From Acidovorax benzenivorans (GTDB lineage: Bacteria > Pseudomonadota > Gammaproteobacteria > Burkholderiales > Burkholderiaceae_C), in NCBI RefSeq assembly GCF_028680575.1, contig NZ_JAPCKI010000007.1, positions 62,001 to 126,000 on the forward strand: a DNA stretch of 64,000 nt. The letters are read 5' to 3'. The translations under genes and the position numbers were made by a program. Positions within the stretch are counted from its first letter, which is position 1. Each line of letters opens with the position of its first letter. A model generated the notes under the pieces. That model was not told where the DNA came from. It made no database searches and saw nothing but the letters and a program-made list of their open reading frames with translations. This document shows, in pieces, positions 52,023 through 61,804 of this stretch.

Positions 52023-52409
52023 ATGGACATGCAATACCAGCTCAAGGCAGGCAGCTACTACCTGTATGACATGCGCGAGACGCCCAGCGCCGTGACGGGT
52101 GAACGCCGCTTCAAGCTCAAGACCGACACGGTGGCCATTGCGTTCGATGTGCACACGGGTGAGGTGCACCAGCACGGCAGCCCCACGCGCATCCAGTCGT
52201 GGGCCAACAACACGCGCCGCCGCCTGCGGGCCGCAGGAGCGCAAGACGTGGCCAACGACATCGTGGTGGTGTCAGGCCCGTTGCCGGTGGACGAGCTCAA
52301 CAAATGCCTGTGGGTGCGCGGCTATGTGCGCCGCATGTTCTCGCGCCTAGCCACCCTGCCCCATGGCAAGCTGCAGCGACCCTCGGAACCGTTTCGCAAG
52401 GCGGCCTGA
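52023..52409 (+). CDS. Conserved protein of unknown function (128 aa)
   Basis: A 128-residue soluble protein without signal peptide or membrane helix. QYQLKAGSYYLYDMRET at the start and a mixed basic C-terminus (GYVRRMFSRLATLPHGK) are the only distinctive parts. I do not recognise the family. GAGGAA about nine bases upstream supports ATG 52023, and a strong terminator follows the stop by 32 bp, so it is probably a monocistronic unit. Confidence 0.7.
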   Translation: MDMQYQLKAGSYYLYDMRETPSAVTGERRFKLKTDTVAIAFDVHTGEVHQHGSPTRIQSWANNTRRRLRAAGAQDVANDIVVVSGPLPVDELNKCLWVRGYVRRMFSRLATLPHGKLQRPSEPFRKAA

Positions 52410-52441
52410 ACCGGGCAGCCTTTCTCAAAGACTCCCCTCAG

Positions 52442-52470
52442 GGCCGCACGCAGCGGCCCTTTTCTTTTCT
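52442..52470 (+). terminator. Rho-independent terminator of the 52023 gene
   Basis: GGGCCGC (52442-52448), loop ACGCA and GCGGCCC (52454-52460) are followed by TTTTCTTTTC. A textbook intrinsic terminator, 32 bp after the stop codon. Confidence 0.9.
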
Positions 52471-52490
52471 GGGAGCGCCCCCCAAAGGGC

Positions 52491-52970
52491 TCAGGCCTCT
52501 GTGTCCTCGGCCACGTCGCTGCTTGCGCTCTCCAGCACCTCGGCGTGTTTGACGATGGTTACGGGCACCGGGCTGGCGTGGGCCACCTCTTGCGACACCG
52601 ACCCCAGCAGCGCGCTGGAGATGGCGCCCTGGCCCTTGGCGCCGATGATGACCATGTCGCAGCCCGAGCGCTCGATCATGTCCACCAGCGTGTGCGCCAC
52701 ATCACCCACGCCCACATCGGTTTCGTAAACCACCCCGGCTGCGTCGAGCAACGCCCGCGCCGATGCCATCAGGTGCTCACCTGCCTCCAGGCTGGCGGCG
52801 GCAATCAGGTCGGGGTCGCGGGTGGTGACCAGTTCGTACAGCGTGGCGGGCTCCTGCACGTTGGCCAGCACCATCGTGGCCTGGAGCCCCTGGCGCACCA
52901 GGGCCAATGCGTGGTGCACGCCGTCCAGGGAGAGTTCGGAGCCGTCCACGGCGATGAGTATCTTGAGCAT
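52491..52970 (-). CDS. Universal stress protein (UspA family)
   Basis: A 159-residue single Usp domain. It opens LKILIAVDGSELS, and the ATP-binding motif GAKGQGAISSALLGSVS (G-x2-G-x9-GS) lies near residue 112. ATP-binding Usp proteins act in the cytosol under starvation or oxidative stress. GGAGA about eight bases upstream supports ATG 52970. It is convergent with the 52023 gene and divergent from tgt. No operon partner is evident. Confidence 0.9.
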   Translation of the reverse strand: MLKILIAVDGSELSLDGVHHALALVRQGLQATMVLANVQEPATLYELVTTRDPDLIAAASLEAGEHLMASARALLDAAGVVYETDVGVGDVAHTLVDMIERSGCDMVIIGAKGQGAISSALLGSVSQEVAHASPVPVTIVKHAEVLESASSDVAEDTEA

Positions 52971-53004
52971 GGGGTTCTCCTTGAGTCAGTGAAGACCAGT
53001 GTAG

Positions 53005-54252
<1,248 letters not shown>

Positions 54253-54276
54253 ACCGCAGATGCCCTTCCCACTAGA

Positions 54277-54333
54277 ATGCTATGTTTTGCATAGCACCCC
54301 AGGCATGATTGACTAGCGCATCGGGCCCAAATC
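54277..54333 (+). repeat. 57-bp dispersed element, copy k (abutting the 54334 gene)
   Basis: ATGCTATGTTTTGCATAGCA, then GCATGATT, ACTAGCGCATCGGGCCCAAAT. It fits the family consensus in ungapped register. Its last base is directly followed by ATT 54334, where the conserved reading frame of the next gene begins without a normal start codon. Confidence 0.75.
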
Positions 54334-54843
54334 ATTCCAAAACTCCTGCGTCACCTGCTGCACTGGCCCCTGCGGGCCCTCACGGGCCTGGGCAGCGGCC
54401 TGCTGGCGCTGCTGATCCTGTTCGAGGAATGGGGCTGGGAGCCACTGCAACGCCTGCTAGCCCGCATCGGCCGCTGGCCGGGGCTGCGCTGGATCGAGGG
54501 CAGGGTGCGCGCCCTGTCGCCCTGGGCTGCGGTGGCGCTGTTTGCGCTGCCCACGGCCATGCTGCTGCCCATCAAGCTGCTGGCGTTGTGGGCCATAGGG
54601 CACGGGCATGTGGTGCTGGGCATGCTGGTGATCGTGCTGGCCAAGGTGGTGGGCACGGCGGTGGTGGCGCGGCTGTTCACCCTCACGCAGCCCGCGCTGA
54701 TGCAATTGCGCTGGTTTGCCTGGACCCACGCGCACTGGATGCAGCTCAAGCACGCTGTGCTGGAGCGTGCCCGCGCATCGTGGGCCTGGCGCGTGGCACG
54801 CGTGATCCGAAGGCAGTGGCGGCTGCGCTGGCGCAAGCGCTGA
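54334..54843 (+). CDS. Membrane protein with no canonical start codon
   Basis: About 169 residues if read from ATT 54334. The frame has protein-like composition from this point: a hydrophobic segment (GLGSGLLALLILFEEWGWEP), ALSPWAAVALFALPTAMLL, and a third helix near VLGMLVIVLAKVVGTAVVARL, then a basic tail. The in-frame stop TGA lies at 54310-54312, and no ATG, GTG or TTG occurs between it and GTG 54505. A repeat copy occupies 54277-54333. Either translation starts at ATT, at GTG 54505 (112 residues), or the gene has lost its start. The family is not named. Confidence 0.55.
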   Translation: MPKLLRHLLHWPLRALTGLGSGLLALLILFEEWGWEPLQRLLARIGRWPGLRWIEGRVRALSPWAAVALFALPTAMLLPIKLLALWAIGHGHVVLGMLVIVLAKVVGTAVVARLFTLTQPALMQLRWFAWTHAHWMQLKHAVLERARASWAWRVARVIRRQWRLRWRKR

Positions 54844-54884
54844 TCGACCAGGTTGCTCCGGCGGACTGCTGCAAAATCCGCCCC

Positions 54885-55463
54885 ATGACCACCGTCCCAC
54901 CCGCATCATCGGCCCCCCTGAGTGAAGCGCTGGAACTGGCCTTCAACCTGGCCCCTGTGGGCATGTGCGTGACGCGCGAGCGCCGCATCGAAATCTGCAA
55001 CGACGCCTTTGCCCGCATGTTTGGCTACGAGCAGGCCGAGCTGCTGAACCAGCCGCTGGCGCCGCTGTATCCGTCACTGGACGAATTCACCCACACGGGC
55101 AACCTGGGCCTACCCGCCATGATGGACACCGGCAGCTACAGCGACGAGCGTGTCATGCGCCGCCGCGACGGCACGCTGTTCTGGTGCCATGTGGTGGGCC
55201 GCGCGCTGGACCGCGCCGACCCGTTTGCGCGCGCGGTATGGATGTTTGAGGACATCTCGCACCGCCGCGTGGTCAGCACGCCGCTGACGGTGCGCGAACG
55301 CGAGGTGGCCCAGCACATCGTCACCGGCGCCACCAGCAAGCAGATCGCACGCCACCTCCACATCAGCCACCGCACGGTAGAGGCCCACCGTGGGCGGATC
55401 ATGCGCAAGCTGGGGGCCACCAGCACGGGCGAATTGGTGGCCCTGCTGCTGGGCATGCCCTGA
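54885..55463 (+). CDS. PAS-LuxR transcriptional regulator
   Basis: A 192-residue protein. Residues about 18-125 form a PAS domain (APVGMCVTRERRIEICNDAFARMFGYE, trimmed core NDAFARMFGYEQAELLNQPL, then RRDGTLFWCHVVGRAL). Residues about 130-190 form a LuxR-type HTH (LTVREREVAQHIVTGATSKQIARHLHISHRTVEAH, core SKQIARHLHISHRTVEAH). There is no receiver domain, so it probably senses a small ligand or redox state directly. CAAAAT lies seven bases before the ATG, with no ribosome site. It lies 41 bp upstream of the GGDEF gene. Confidence 0.88.
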   Translation: MTTVPPASSAPLSEALELAFNLAPVGMCVTRERRIEICNDAFARMFGYEQAELLNQPLAPLYPSLDEFTHTGNLGLPAMMDTGSYSDERVMRRRDGTLFWCHVVGRALDRADPFARAVWMFEDISHRRVVSTPLTVREREVAQHIVTGATSKQIARHLHISHRTVEAHRGRIMRKLGATSTGELVALLLGMP

Positions 55464-55503
55464 CACCGAGGACAATCGGGGCCCGCACGCCTCTGCAGCC
55501 GAC

Positions 55504-56913
55504 ATGCCGCCCACCCTGCCCCGCCTTTTTGCCACCGCCCGGACCGTGCCCCCGCCCCTGGCCTGGGCCGCCCTGGCGCTGCTGATCTTTGCAGCGTGCC
55601 TGGTGGGCATCTTTGCGCGGCCCATCGGTTTTTTGTCGGCGTTCTGGCCCGCCAACGCGCTGCTGCTGGGGCTGCTGGTGCGCTACCCGCACCTGGCCCG
55701 GCCGCCCGCCTGGGTGGCGGCGGCAGTGGGCTATGTGGCGGCCGACCTTGCTACCGGCAGCGCCTGGGGCATGGCCTTGTGGCTCAACGCCGCCAACCTG
55801 TTGGGCGCCACGGCCGGCTGGCTGGTGCTGCGGGGACTGGACGAACGCATCCTGCGGCTGCAGCGCACGGTGGCGGCGCTGTACCTGCTGGTGGCAGCGC
55901 TGGTTGCCAGTACGGTGGGCGCGCTGGCAGGCTGCGGCGCGGCACCGGTGTATTTCGACTCCCCGTGGACGGACCTGTTGTCCCTGTGGTTCAGCACCGA
56001 TCTCATGAACTACATGCTCATCGTGCCCGTGGTGCTGGCCGCACCCCATGCGGCAGACCCGCCATCGTTCACGTCAGACACGCCGCTGTTCTGGCGCGTG
56101 GCGCCCGTCAGTTCGCTGGTGCTGGCCGAGGGCATCCGCACGCTCATCGGCGGGCCGGGCATGCTGGCCTTTGTGGTGCCAGGGCTGCTGTGGTGCGCGC
56201 TGAGCTACAGCGCCTTCACCTCCAGCCTGCTGTCGCTGGTGGTGTGCCTGTGGACCATGGCGGGCGTGGCCACCGGTGTGCTCAACTTCACGCCCGCCCA
56301 TGCGGGCGATGTGTTCTCGCTGCGCGTGGGGGTCACGCTGCTGGCTCTGGGGCCCCTGGCCGTGGCCTGCGCCAGCGCCGCACGCGCCGAGGCTCTGCGG
56401 CGACTGGACCATGCGGTGCAGCACGACGACCTGACCGGCGTGCTGGCGCGCCGCGCACTGCTCAAGCAGGGCGACCGCCTGCTGGAGCGCTACCAGCGCG
56501 AGTCCACCGGGCTGGCGGTGATGATGGTGGACGTGGACCATTTCAAGCAGGTCAATGACCAGCACGGGCATGGCGCGGGCGACCGGCTGCTGGTCAGCAT
56601 TGCCCAGACCATGGCGCACGCGCTGCGTGCCCAAGACGCCCTGGGCCGCATGGGGGGCGAAGAATTTGCCGCCGTGCTGCCCGGCGTGTCACCCACCGAG
56701 GCCCACGCCATTGCCGAGCGCGTGCGCAGCGCCGTGGAGCGCCAGACGCTGGACGCGGTGCACGGCGGACCTCAACGCGCCACCGTCAGCATCGGCCTGG
56801 TGCACAGCGCCACCATGGGCTCGGACGCCGACATGGACACTCTGCTGCTAGCGGCCGACGCGGCGCTGTACCGCGCAAAGGCTGAGGGCCACAACCGGGT
56901 GATGGTGGGATAG
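55504..56913 (+). CDS. MASE1-GGDEF diguanylate cyclase
   Basis: A 469-residue protein. About 290 residues of MASE1-type membrane sensor with eight or so helices (the conserved FWPANALLLGLL near residue 50) are followed by a GGDEF domain. The catalytic motif is RMGGEEFAAVLPG, with VDVDHFKQVND binding the metal. The I-site RxxD is not obvious. It should make cyclic di-GMP in response to an unknown signal. The 40-bp gap from the PAS-LuxR gene and shared direction suggest one unit. Confidence 0.9.
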   Translation: MPPTLPRLFATARTVPPPLAWAALALLIFAACLVGIFARPIGFLSAFWPANALLLGLLVRYPHLARPPAWVAAAVGYVAADLATGSAWGMALWLNAANLLGATAGWLVLRGLDERILRLQRTVAALYLLVAALVASTVGALAGCGAAPVYFDSPWTDLLSLWFSTDLMNYMLIVPVVLAAPHAADPPSFTSDTPLFWRVAPVSSLVLAEGIRTLIGGPGMLAFVVPGLLWCALSYSAFTSSLLSLVVCLWTMAGVATGVLNFTPAHAGDVFSLRVGVTLLALGPLAVACASAARAEALRRLDHAVQHDDLTGVLARRALLKQGDRLLERYQRESTGLAVMMVDVDHFKQVNDQHGHGAGDRLLVSIAQTMAHALRAQDALGRMGGEEFAAVLPGVSPTEAHAIAERVRSAVERQTLDAVHGGPQRATVSIGLVHSATMGSDADMDTLLLAADAALYRAKAEGHNRVMVG

Positions 56914-56946
56914 GGCGAGCACCCTCTGGGCCGCTGCGCGGCCCCC

Positions 56947-57999
56947 TCACTCCTGCGCCAGTTTCACCCCCGCCCCGGTGCCGCAGGCATGGCAGAACCG
57001 CGCAAACGCACTCTTGCGGGTGCTGCAATGGCCACAGTGGTCGAACAGGCCGATGCCGCAGTGCGGGCAAAAGTCGATCTTCTCGTTCTTCAGGTCCACC
57101 GGCCGCTCACAGCCGGGGCACACACTTTTGGCCAGGCGGGCCAGGGCCACGTCGTAACTCAGTTCCTTGCGGCGCTCCTGGTCGGGCAAAGCCTCGGCCA
57201 GCTTCTGGCGCTCCAGGTAGCGGTTGAGGGCCTGGATGGCGTAGCGCCCCACCACGGCTGTCAGGGCAATGCCCACCACGTAGCGCACGTAGCCGCCGTA
57301 GCTGGGCAGGTAGGGCACCAGCTCCACAAAAAACGCAAACAGCGCAAAGAAGATGAAGCCCCACACAAACGGCCAGTAGGTGCTCTTGCGCTTCTTGACG
57401 AACAGCCAGCCCGCCGCAGCCAGCAGCGGCAGCGTGAGGGCCAGGCGGTACAGGAACACGCGCAGCTCGACCTTGCGGCGCTCGTCCGCGAGCTTCACGT
57501 AGCCGTCGGACTCCATCTGATTGAGCTGCTCCTGGCGGGCGGCCGCCGCCTGGCGGGCATCGAGTGCGGCCTGCTGCTGCGTCTCCACCGCCTGCTGGGC
57601 CTTGCGCTCCACCAGCTTGAGGGCGTCGAGCGCCTGGGTGCGCGCGATCACCTCCGGGTCCTGGTCGGCGCGCTGCGTGGCACTGCGCGTGGACAGCCAG
57701 TTGTTGAAGCTCTCCCTCTCGGCCTGCACCTCGCTGCGCACCTTGCTGCGCTGCAGCTGGGCTTGCTCCAGCGCGGTCTGCGCGTCCTGTTCGGCCTGGC
57801 GCGCCGTTTTGACCTCGGCACGCAGCTTGTCGGCTGCGGCCTTGTCCAGAAAGTCGTCCACCCGCAGCGGGGTCTCGACCTTGGGCAGATCGCCCACGAT
57901 GGTGCCGCCCAGCCCGATGAGGAAGCTGGCAAACACCAGCGCCACCAGCCACAGGCCACGGCGGAACCATTTTTCGGACAGTCTCAGGGACTTGCTCAT
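56947..57999 (-). CDS. Coiled-coil membrane protein with C-terminal zinc ribbons
   Basis: A 350-residue protein. An N-terminal helix (WLVALVFASFLIGLGGTIVG) anchors it, residues about 55-165 form a long charged coiled coil (KAAADKLRAEVKTARQAEQD), three hydrophobic helices lie at about 185-270, and the last 60 residues carry zinc knuckles (CPGCERP, CPHCG, CGHCS, CHACG). I do not know its function. ATG 57999 has a good GAGGAG site; the frame extends to 58056 without support. Confidence 0.75.
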   Translation of the reverse strand: MSKSLRLSEKWFRRGLWLVALVFASFLIGLGGTIVGDLPKVETPLRVDDFLDKAAADKLRAEVKTARQAEQDAQTALEQAQLQRSKVRSEVQAERESFNNWLSTRSATQRADQDPEVIARTQALDALKLVERKAQQAVETQQQAALDARQAAAARQEQLNQMESDGYVKLADERRKVELRVFLYRLALTLPLLAAAGWLFVKKRKSTYWPFVWGFIFFALFAFFVELVPYLPSYGGYVRYVVGIALTAVVGRYAIQALNRYLERQKLAEALPDQERRKELSYDVALARLAKSVCPGCERPVDLKNEKIDFCPHCGIGLFDHCGHCSTRKSAFARFCHACGTGAGVKLAQE

Positions 58000-58059
58000 G
58001 CTCTTCTCCTCGTTGGCGTCGGGCGCCGGGGTTGAGTGCGCCATGGAGCGCACCACAAA

Positions 58060-58116
58060 ATGCTCTTATTTTTATAGCTATCAGCGCTTATATTCATTGC
58101 ACCTGCTGGCATTTTG
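58060..58116 (+). repeat. 57-bp dispersed element, copy c
   Basis: ATGCTCTTATTTTTATAGCT, ATCAGCGCTTATATTCATTGC, GGCATTTTG. It fills the gap between the zinc-ribbon protein gene and the DUF2145 gene and ends two bases before the latter's stop (on the minus strand). Confidence 0.75.
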
Positions 58117-58118
58117 AT

Positions 58119-58928
58119 TCAATTTTTGATCATCAGCACCACGGGTGTGGCTGCCAGCTGGGTGCGCTGCATCCAGGCCAACACCGAATCGACGGTCACG
58201 GTCTCGATGCGGTCCGAAAACCGTTTTTCATTCGGATGGTCGTCAAACGCGATGTTGGCCGACCCCACCCGTCCGCCCATGCGCGTGAGCGGGCCCAGCC
58301 TGAGCGTGGTGGGCTCGTAGCCCTTGAATTGCAGCCAGGCCTGCGCCTGATCACGCGAGCGCACGGTGGCGGGCTCCATGGCCAGGGCCAGGGTCTCCAG
58401 CGCCCACTGGTTGGACTGCTGATACTTGCGCCCCCACGCGTAGCTGACCATGCTGTAGGGCTGGTGCTGCAGCGCCTTGGTGCGGCCCTTGTCCTGCAGC
58501 ACGGCCAGCAGGCGCTGCTGCACCTCGGGCGTGGGCACGGCGTACACAGCCTCGTAGCGCCACAGGTCGTCCAGAAAGAACTCGCCCAGGCCCTGGCGGT
58601 ACAGATGCCCCACCGCCGTGCCACATTCGTTGAGCTTGTGCGCCACGCGCCACGGGCCCTCGGCCGTCTTGTAGGCCCAGCCCATGTGCGAATAACGCAG
58701 GCCGTATTTGCTCAGATCTTGCCCCGCGCGCGCCAGGGCCACCACCTGCGCGCCCGACTTGGCGTGCTCGGCGTCGAGCGCGGACGAGGTCTGCTCGGCC
58801 AGCTTCATGCCACGCTCAATCACCTGCGGGGGCACGGGCTTGCGCGATTCGCACGAGCGGCCCGCCTGGGCAGGGACGGTTGCCGTAATCGAGACAACAG
58901 CTGTCAGTACCGCGAGCCCATGGCCCAT
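58119..58928 (-). CDS. DUF2145 secreted protein
   Basis: A 269-residue protein with a signal peptide (GLAVLTAVVSITATVPAQAG) and a single domain matching DUF2145: SCESRKPVPPQVIERGMKLA, LRYSHMGWAYK, and QHQPYSMVSYAWGRKYQQSNQWALE (core YSMVSYAWGRKYQQ). The family is of unknown function and is found in the envelope of betaproteobacteria. ATG 58928 lies at the very end of a REP-like repeat, whose similarity to copy 4 extends up to the start codon; no ribosome site is visible. Confidence 0.8.
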   Translation of the reverse strand: MGHGLAVLTAVVSITATVPAQAGRSCESRKPVPPQVIERGMKLAEQTSSALDAEHAKSGAQVVALARAGQDLSKYGLRYSHMGWAYKTAEGPWRVAHKLNECGTAVGHLYRQGLGEFFLDDLWRYEAVYAVPTPEVQQRLLAVLQDKGRTKALQHQPYSMVSYAWGRKYQQSNQWALETLALAMEPATVRSRDQAQAWLQFKGYEPTTLRLGPLTRMGGRVGSANIAFDDHPNEKRFSDRIETVTVDSVLAWMQRTQLAATPVVLMIKN

Positions 58929-58929
58929 G

Positions 58930-59040
58930 AAACTGGCGCGACCAAAGCGAGGGATGCCGAGCAAGGGCCGCCCCGCAGTGAGGGCATCGTCCCCCTTCCC
59001 GTAGCGCGCAGCGCGTAGAGAGAAGGGGCTGAAGGCAGCG
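58930..59040 (-). repeat. REP-like intergenic repeat, copy 5 (subtype B)
   Basis: On the minus strand it reads CCCCTTCTCTC, a GCGCTGCGCGC-centred hairpin, GGGAAGGGGGACGATGCCC and TGCGGGGCGGCCC, then GGCATCCCTCGC. It is a close relative of 51653-51790 and ends at the ATG of the DUF2145 gene. Confidence 0.75.
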
Positions 59041-59140
59041 GCTCCAAGCCTGCCTGCGCAGGCTTGGACGGCCTGAAGAGCTGCCGCCTGCGGCGGCCAG
59101 CACCGAGCGATATTGCGGCTCAGGGGGTTGTATTTCATAT

Positions 59141-59620
59141 TCACAGGCGCTCGTTGTGCAGCAAGGCGCGGCCGATGGCGTTGGGCACAAAGGCAATGGC
59201 CTCACCGGCCGCCGACAAGATCACGCCCGTGCCGATCACGCTGCAGGTCACCACGGTGCCCACCGCGTAGGCCGAGCCCGCCACACCACGGCCGACCACC
59301 TCCACACTGACCTGCGCACAGTCCGAGGCACGCTCCAGCAAATACACCGTGCCTACGGCAGAGGCTTCGACTGCCCGCACCGTCAGCACCGCGCCGCCCA
59401 CCGACAACGCGGCCGGCACCGTTACCACTGCACCTGCGGCGGCCGATGCCACCGAGGCCGTGCCCACCACCGAGGCCACGGGCAAGAGCGACAGCGCGGC
59501 AGACACCTCACTCTGGGCATGGGCCGGTGCAGCCACCAGGGCGGCACACACAACGCCAGCCGCCAGCAGGGCGCGGGGCAGGCGGGCAGCGCCCCACGAA
59601 GAAAACATGGCATTCATCAT
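59141..59620 (-). CDS. Secreted hydrophobic protein of unknown function
   Basis: A 159-residue protein. A signal peptide ends about APAHAQ; the mature part is rich in alanine, valine and serine with a short-strand character and holds a cysteine pair (ASDCAQVSVEVV and VVTCSVIG). I do not recognise the family. GAGGAG lies about seven bases before ATG 59620. It lies upstream of the DUF2145 gene on the same strand, with the repeat between, so the two may be co-transcribed envelope proteins. Confidence 0.7.
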   Translation of the reverse strand: MMNAMFSSWGAARLPRALLAAGVVCAALVAAPAHAQSEVSAALSLLPVASVVGTASVASAAAGAVVTVPAALSVGGAVLTVRAVEASAVGTVYLLERASDCAQVSVEVVGRGVAGSAYAVGTVVTCSVIGTGVILSAAGEAIAFVPNAIGRALLHNERL

Positions 59621-59742
59621 CACTCACTCCTCAAGGTACGGCCCGCCCACACCCCAGGTGCGGGACAGACCGGGTCGAACGACCAGAAAGAAAATTCGTC
59701 CAAACGGGCGGCAGGTTGCCGCCCTGCGCACACCGGGTGCGA

Positions 59743-60231
59743 TCAGTTCGCGCTGCTGTTCTGGGCAGCGGCCTGAGCGGCTTCGCGGCGGCCTTGCAGG
59801 CGGGCTTCGAGCAGGTCGGCCTCGTGGCGGTCGCGCAGCATCTTGGCCAGCGTGAAGGCGGTGGTGATCAGGTACAGCCAGCTCACGCCCAGAAACGCCT
59901 TGTAGGTCACGTTGACGTCCATGGTCATCAGGCCCCATCCGGTCAGGCCCATGGCCACCGCAAAGCCGCCCCACACCACCAGCTTCCACATGGGGGTGTC
60001 ACCACCGCCACGGCGCGAAGCGCTTTCGTTGTCCCGCACAAACTTGGCCAGCACAAACGCGGCCGAGAGGCAGAACACGTAGCCCATCACCATGAAGGCC
60101 TGCTCCAGTTGCTCGCCAGGCAGCCAGGCCAGGCCCACGGCACACAGAAAAACCGCGATGCCGAACGAGACCCACACCTGCAGCTGCCAGGCCTTGGTGT
60201 CACGCTGAACAACGATGGGAGAAGAAGACAT
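59743..60231 (-). CDS. YiaA/YiaB-like inner-membrane protein
   Basis: A 162-residue protein with two copies of the YiaA/B two-helix domain: WVSFGIAVFLCAVGLAWLPG with MVMGYVFCLSAAFVLAKFVRD, and WGGFAVAMGLTGWGLMTMDV with KAFLGVSWLYLITTAFTLAK. The C-terminus is polar and alanine-rich. The function of the family is not established. ATG 60231 is followed by the conserved AWQLQVW; the frame to 60462 is not conserved. Confidence 0.85.
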   Translation of the reverse strand: MSSSPIVVQRDTKAWQLQVWVSFGIAVFLCAVGLAWLPGEQLEQAFMVMGYVFCLSAAFVLAKFVRDNESASRRGGGDTPMWKLVVWGGFAVAMGLTGWGLMTMDVNVTYKAFLGVSWLYLITTAFTLAKMLRDRHEADLLEARLQGRREAAQAAAQNSSAN

Positions 60232-60526
60232 TGCTGTGGTGCCCCGAGGGGCGTTGGTTGAACACGGAACGAATGGTGCCCAGACGTAACTTGCGTGTCT
60301 GCATTGAACCGTAACAGTGGCCACCCACAGGCCATCCGGTATCGTTTTTCGGTACTTTTTCTCAACAAACCCGCTAAAAGCCGTTGTTTCGGCCCTACGC
60401 CACCCCAACCGTGCACCTGCGCGACAGAGGCAGCAGGCACGGCCAAAGAGAATGGCGGCCACCCCGAGCGCGGCAATGCCAGCCTGCTACGCGCACTTGC
60501 CCTTTTGATGGACGGAGACCCACACC

Positions 60527-61708
60527 ATGACCAAACCCTTTGACCTCGTCGTCCACGGCGCCACCGGCTTCACCGGCCGCCTGGTGGTCGAATACCTGCT
60601 CCAGCGCTACCCCGCCGGCAGCGGCCTGCGCTGGGCCATGGGCGGGCGCAATGCCGACAAGCTGGCAGCAATCCGCGACGAGCTGGGCGCCCCGGCCGAC
60701 ACCCCGCTGGTCGTCACCGACACCAGCAACCCCGCCAGCCTGCTGGCACTGATGGACGCCACACGCCTGGTGCTGACCACCGTGGGCCCCTACCAGCTGT
60801 ATGGCAACGAGCTGGTGGCCGCCTGCGCTAAGGCCGGTGTGGACTATGTGGACCTGTGTGGCGAGCCCGCCTGGATGCGCCAGATGATCGACGCGCACGA
60901 AGCTGCGGCCAAGGCCAGCGGCGCGCGCATCGTGTTCTCGTGCGGGTTTGACTCCATCCCGTTCGATCTGGGCGTGTTCCTGCTGCAAAAGGAGTTTGCC
61001 CAGCGCTTTGGCCACGCAGCCCCCAGCGTGCGCGGCCGAGTGCGCAAGATGAAGGGCACGTTCTCGGGTGGCACCGCCGCCAGCCTGAAGGCCACCATGG
61101 CCGCTGCAGCCACCAACCCTGCGGTGCTGGACCTGCTGAAAAACCCGTTCTCGCTCACGCCCGGTTTTGAAGGCCCGCGCCAGCCCTCTGGTCACAAGCC
61201 CATGGTGGACGAAGCCCTGGGCGACGGTGTCTGGGTCGCCCCATTCGTGATGGCGGCCATCAACACGCGCAATGTGCACCGCTCCAACTTCCTGCTGCAG
61301 CACGCCTACGGCGCCGACTTTGTGTACGACGAAATGCTCATTACCGGCCCCGGCGAAAAGGGCGAAGCCATGGCCAATGCCGTGGCGAGCGACAAGTCAC
61401 TGGGCTCGGACAAAGGCCCCAAGCCCGGCGAAGGCCCTTCGCGCGAGGAACGCGAGAACGGCTTTTACGATGTGCTGTTTTTGGGCACCGACGCCGCAGG
61501 CAACACCTTGCGCGTGGGCGTAAAGGGCGACCGCGACCCTGGCTACGGCTCCACCTCCAAAATGATCACCGAGGCTGCGGTGTGCCTGCTGCAGGACGCC
61601 ACCGAAACTCCCGGCGGTATCTGGACCACGGCGCCCGCGCTGGGTGACAAGCTGATCGCGCGCCTGCAAGCGAATGCCGGGCTGAGCTTCGCGGTCGAGC
61701 CGACGTAA
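60527..61708 (+). CDS. Saccharopine dehydrogenase-like NAD(P)-binding reductase
   Basis: A 393-residue protein. The N-terminal Rossmann domain (FDLVVHGATGFTGRLVVEYL, core VHGATGFTGR) is of the saccharopine dehydrogenase NADP-binding type. TTVGPYQLYGNELV and CGEPAWMRQM are later conserved loops. It resembles trans-acting enoyl reductase/SCCPDH-like proteins, which reduce membrane or polyketide lipids, not lysine pathway enzymes. The substrate is unknown. GGAGA about ten bases upstream supports ATG 60527. Confidence 0.85.
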   Translation: MTKPFDLVVHGATGFTGRLVVEYLLQRYPAGSGLRWAMGGRNADKLAAIRDELGAPADTPLVVTDTSNPASLLALMDATRLVLTTVGPYQLYGNELVAACAKAGVDYVDLCGEPAWMRQMIDAHEAAAKASGARIVFSCGFDSIPFDLGVFLLQKEFAQRFGHAAPSVRGRVRKMKGTFSGGTAASLKATMAAAATNPAVLDLLKNPFSLTPGFEGPRQPSGHKPMVDEALGDGVWVAPFVMAAINTRNVHRSNFLLQHAYGADFVYDEMLITGPGEKGEAMANAVASDKSLGSDKGPKPGEGPSREERENGFYDVLFLGTDAAGNTLRVGVKGDRDPGYGSTSKMITEAAVCLLQDATETPGGIWTTAPALGDKLIARLQANAGLSFAVEPT

Positions 61709-61804
61709 CGCCCCGGAATTTCTCCACGGTTTGGTCTGTTTTCGCACCCCCCTGGTCCTGAAACGTCCGGCCATCGCCCCACTCCATCCCCGAGAATGCG
61801 GGGC

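Noticed and set aside
54309-54884. N-terminal extension of the PAS-LuxR protein from TTG 54309
   Set aside because: It would be out of frame with the membrane protein encoded there and has a proline/alanine-rich shadow composition; the PAS domain starts near 54885.
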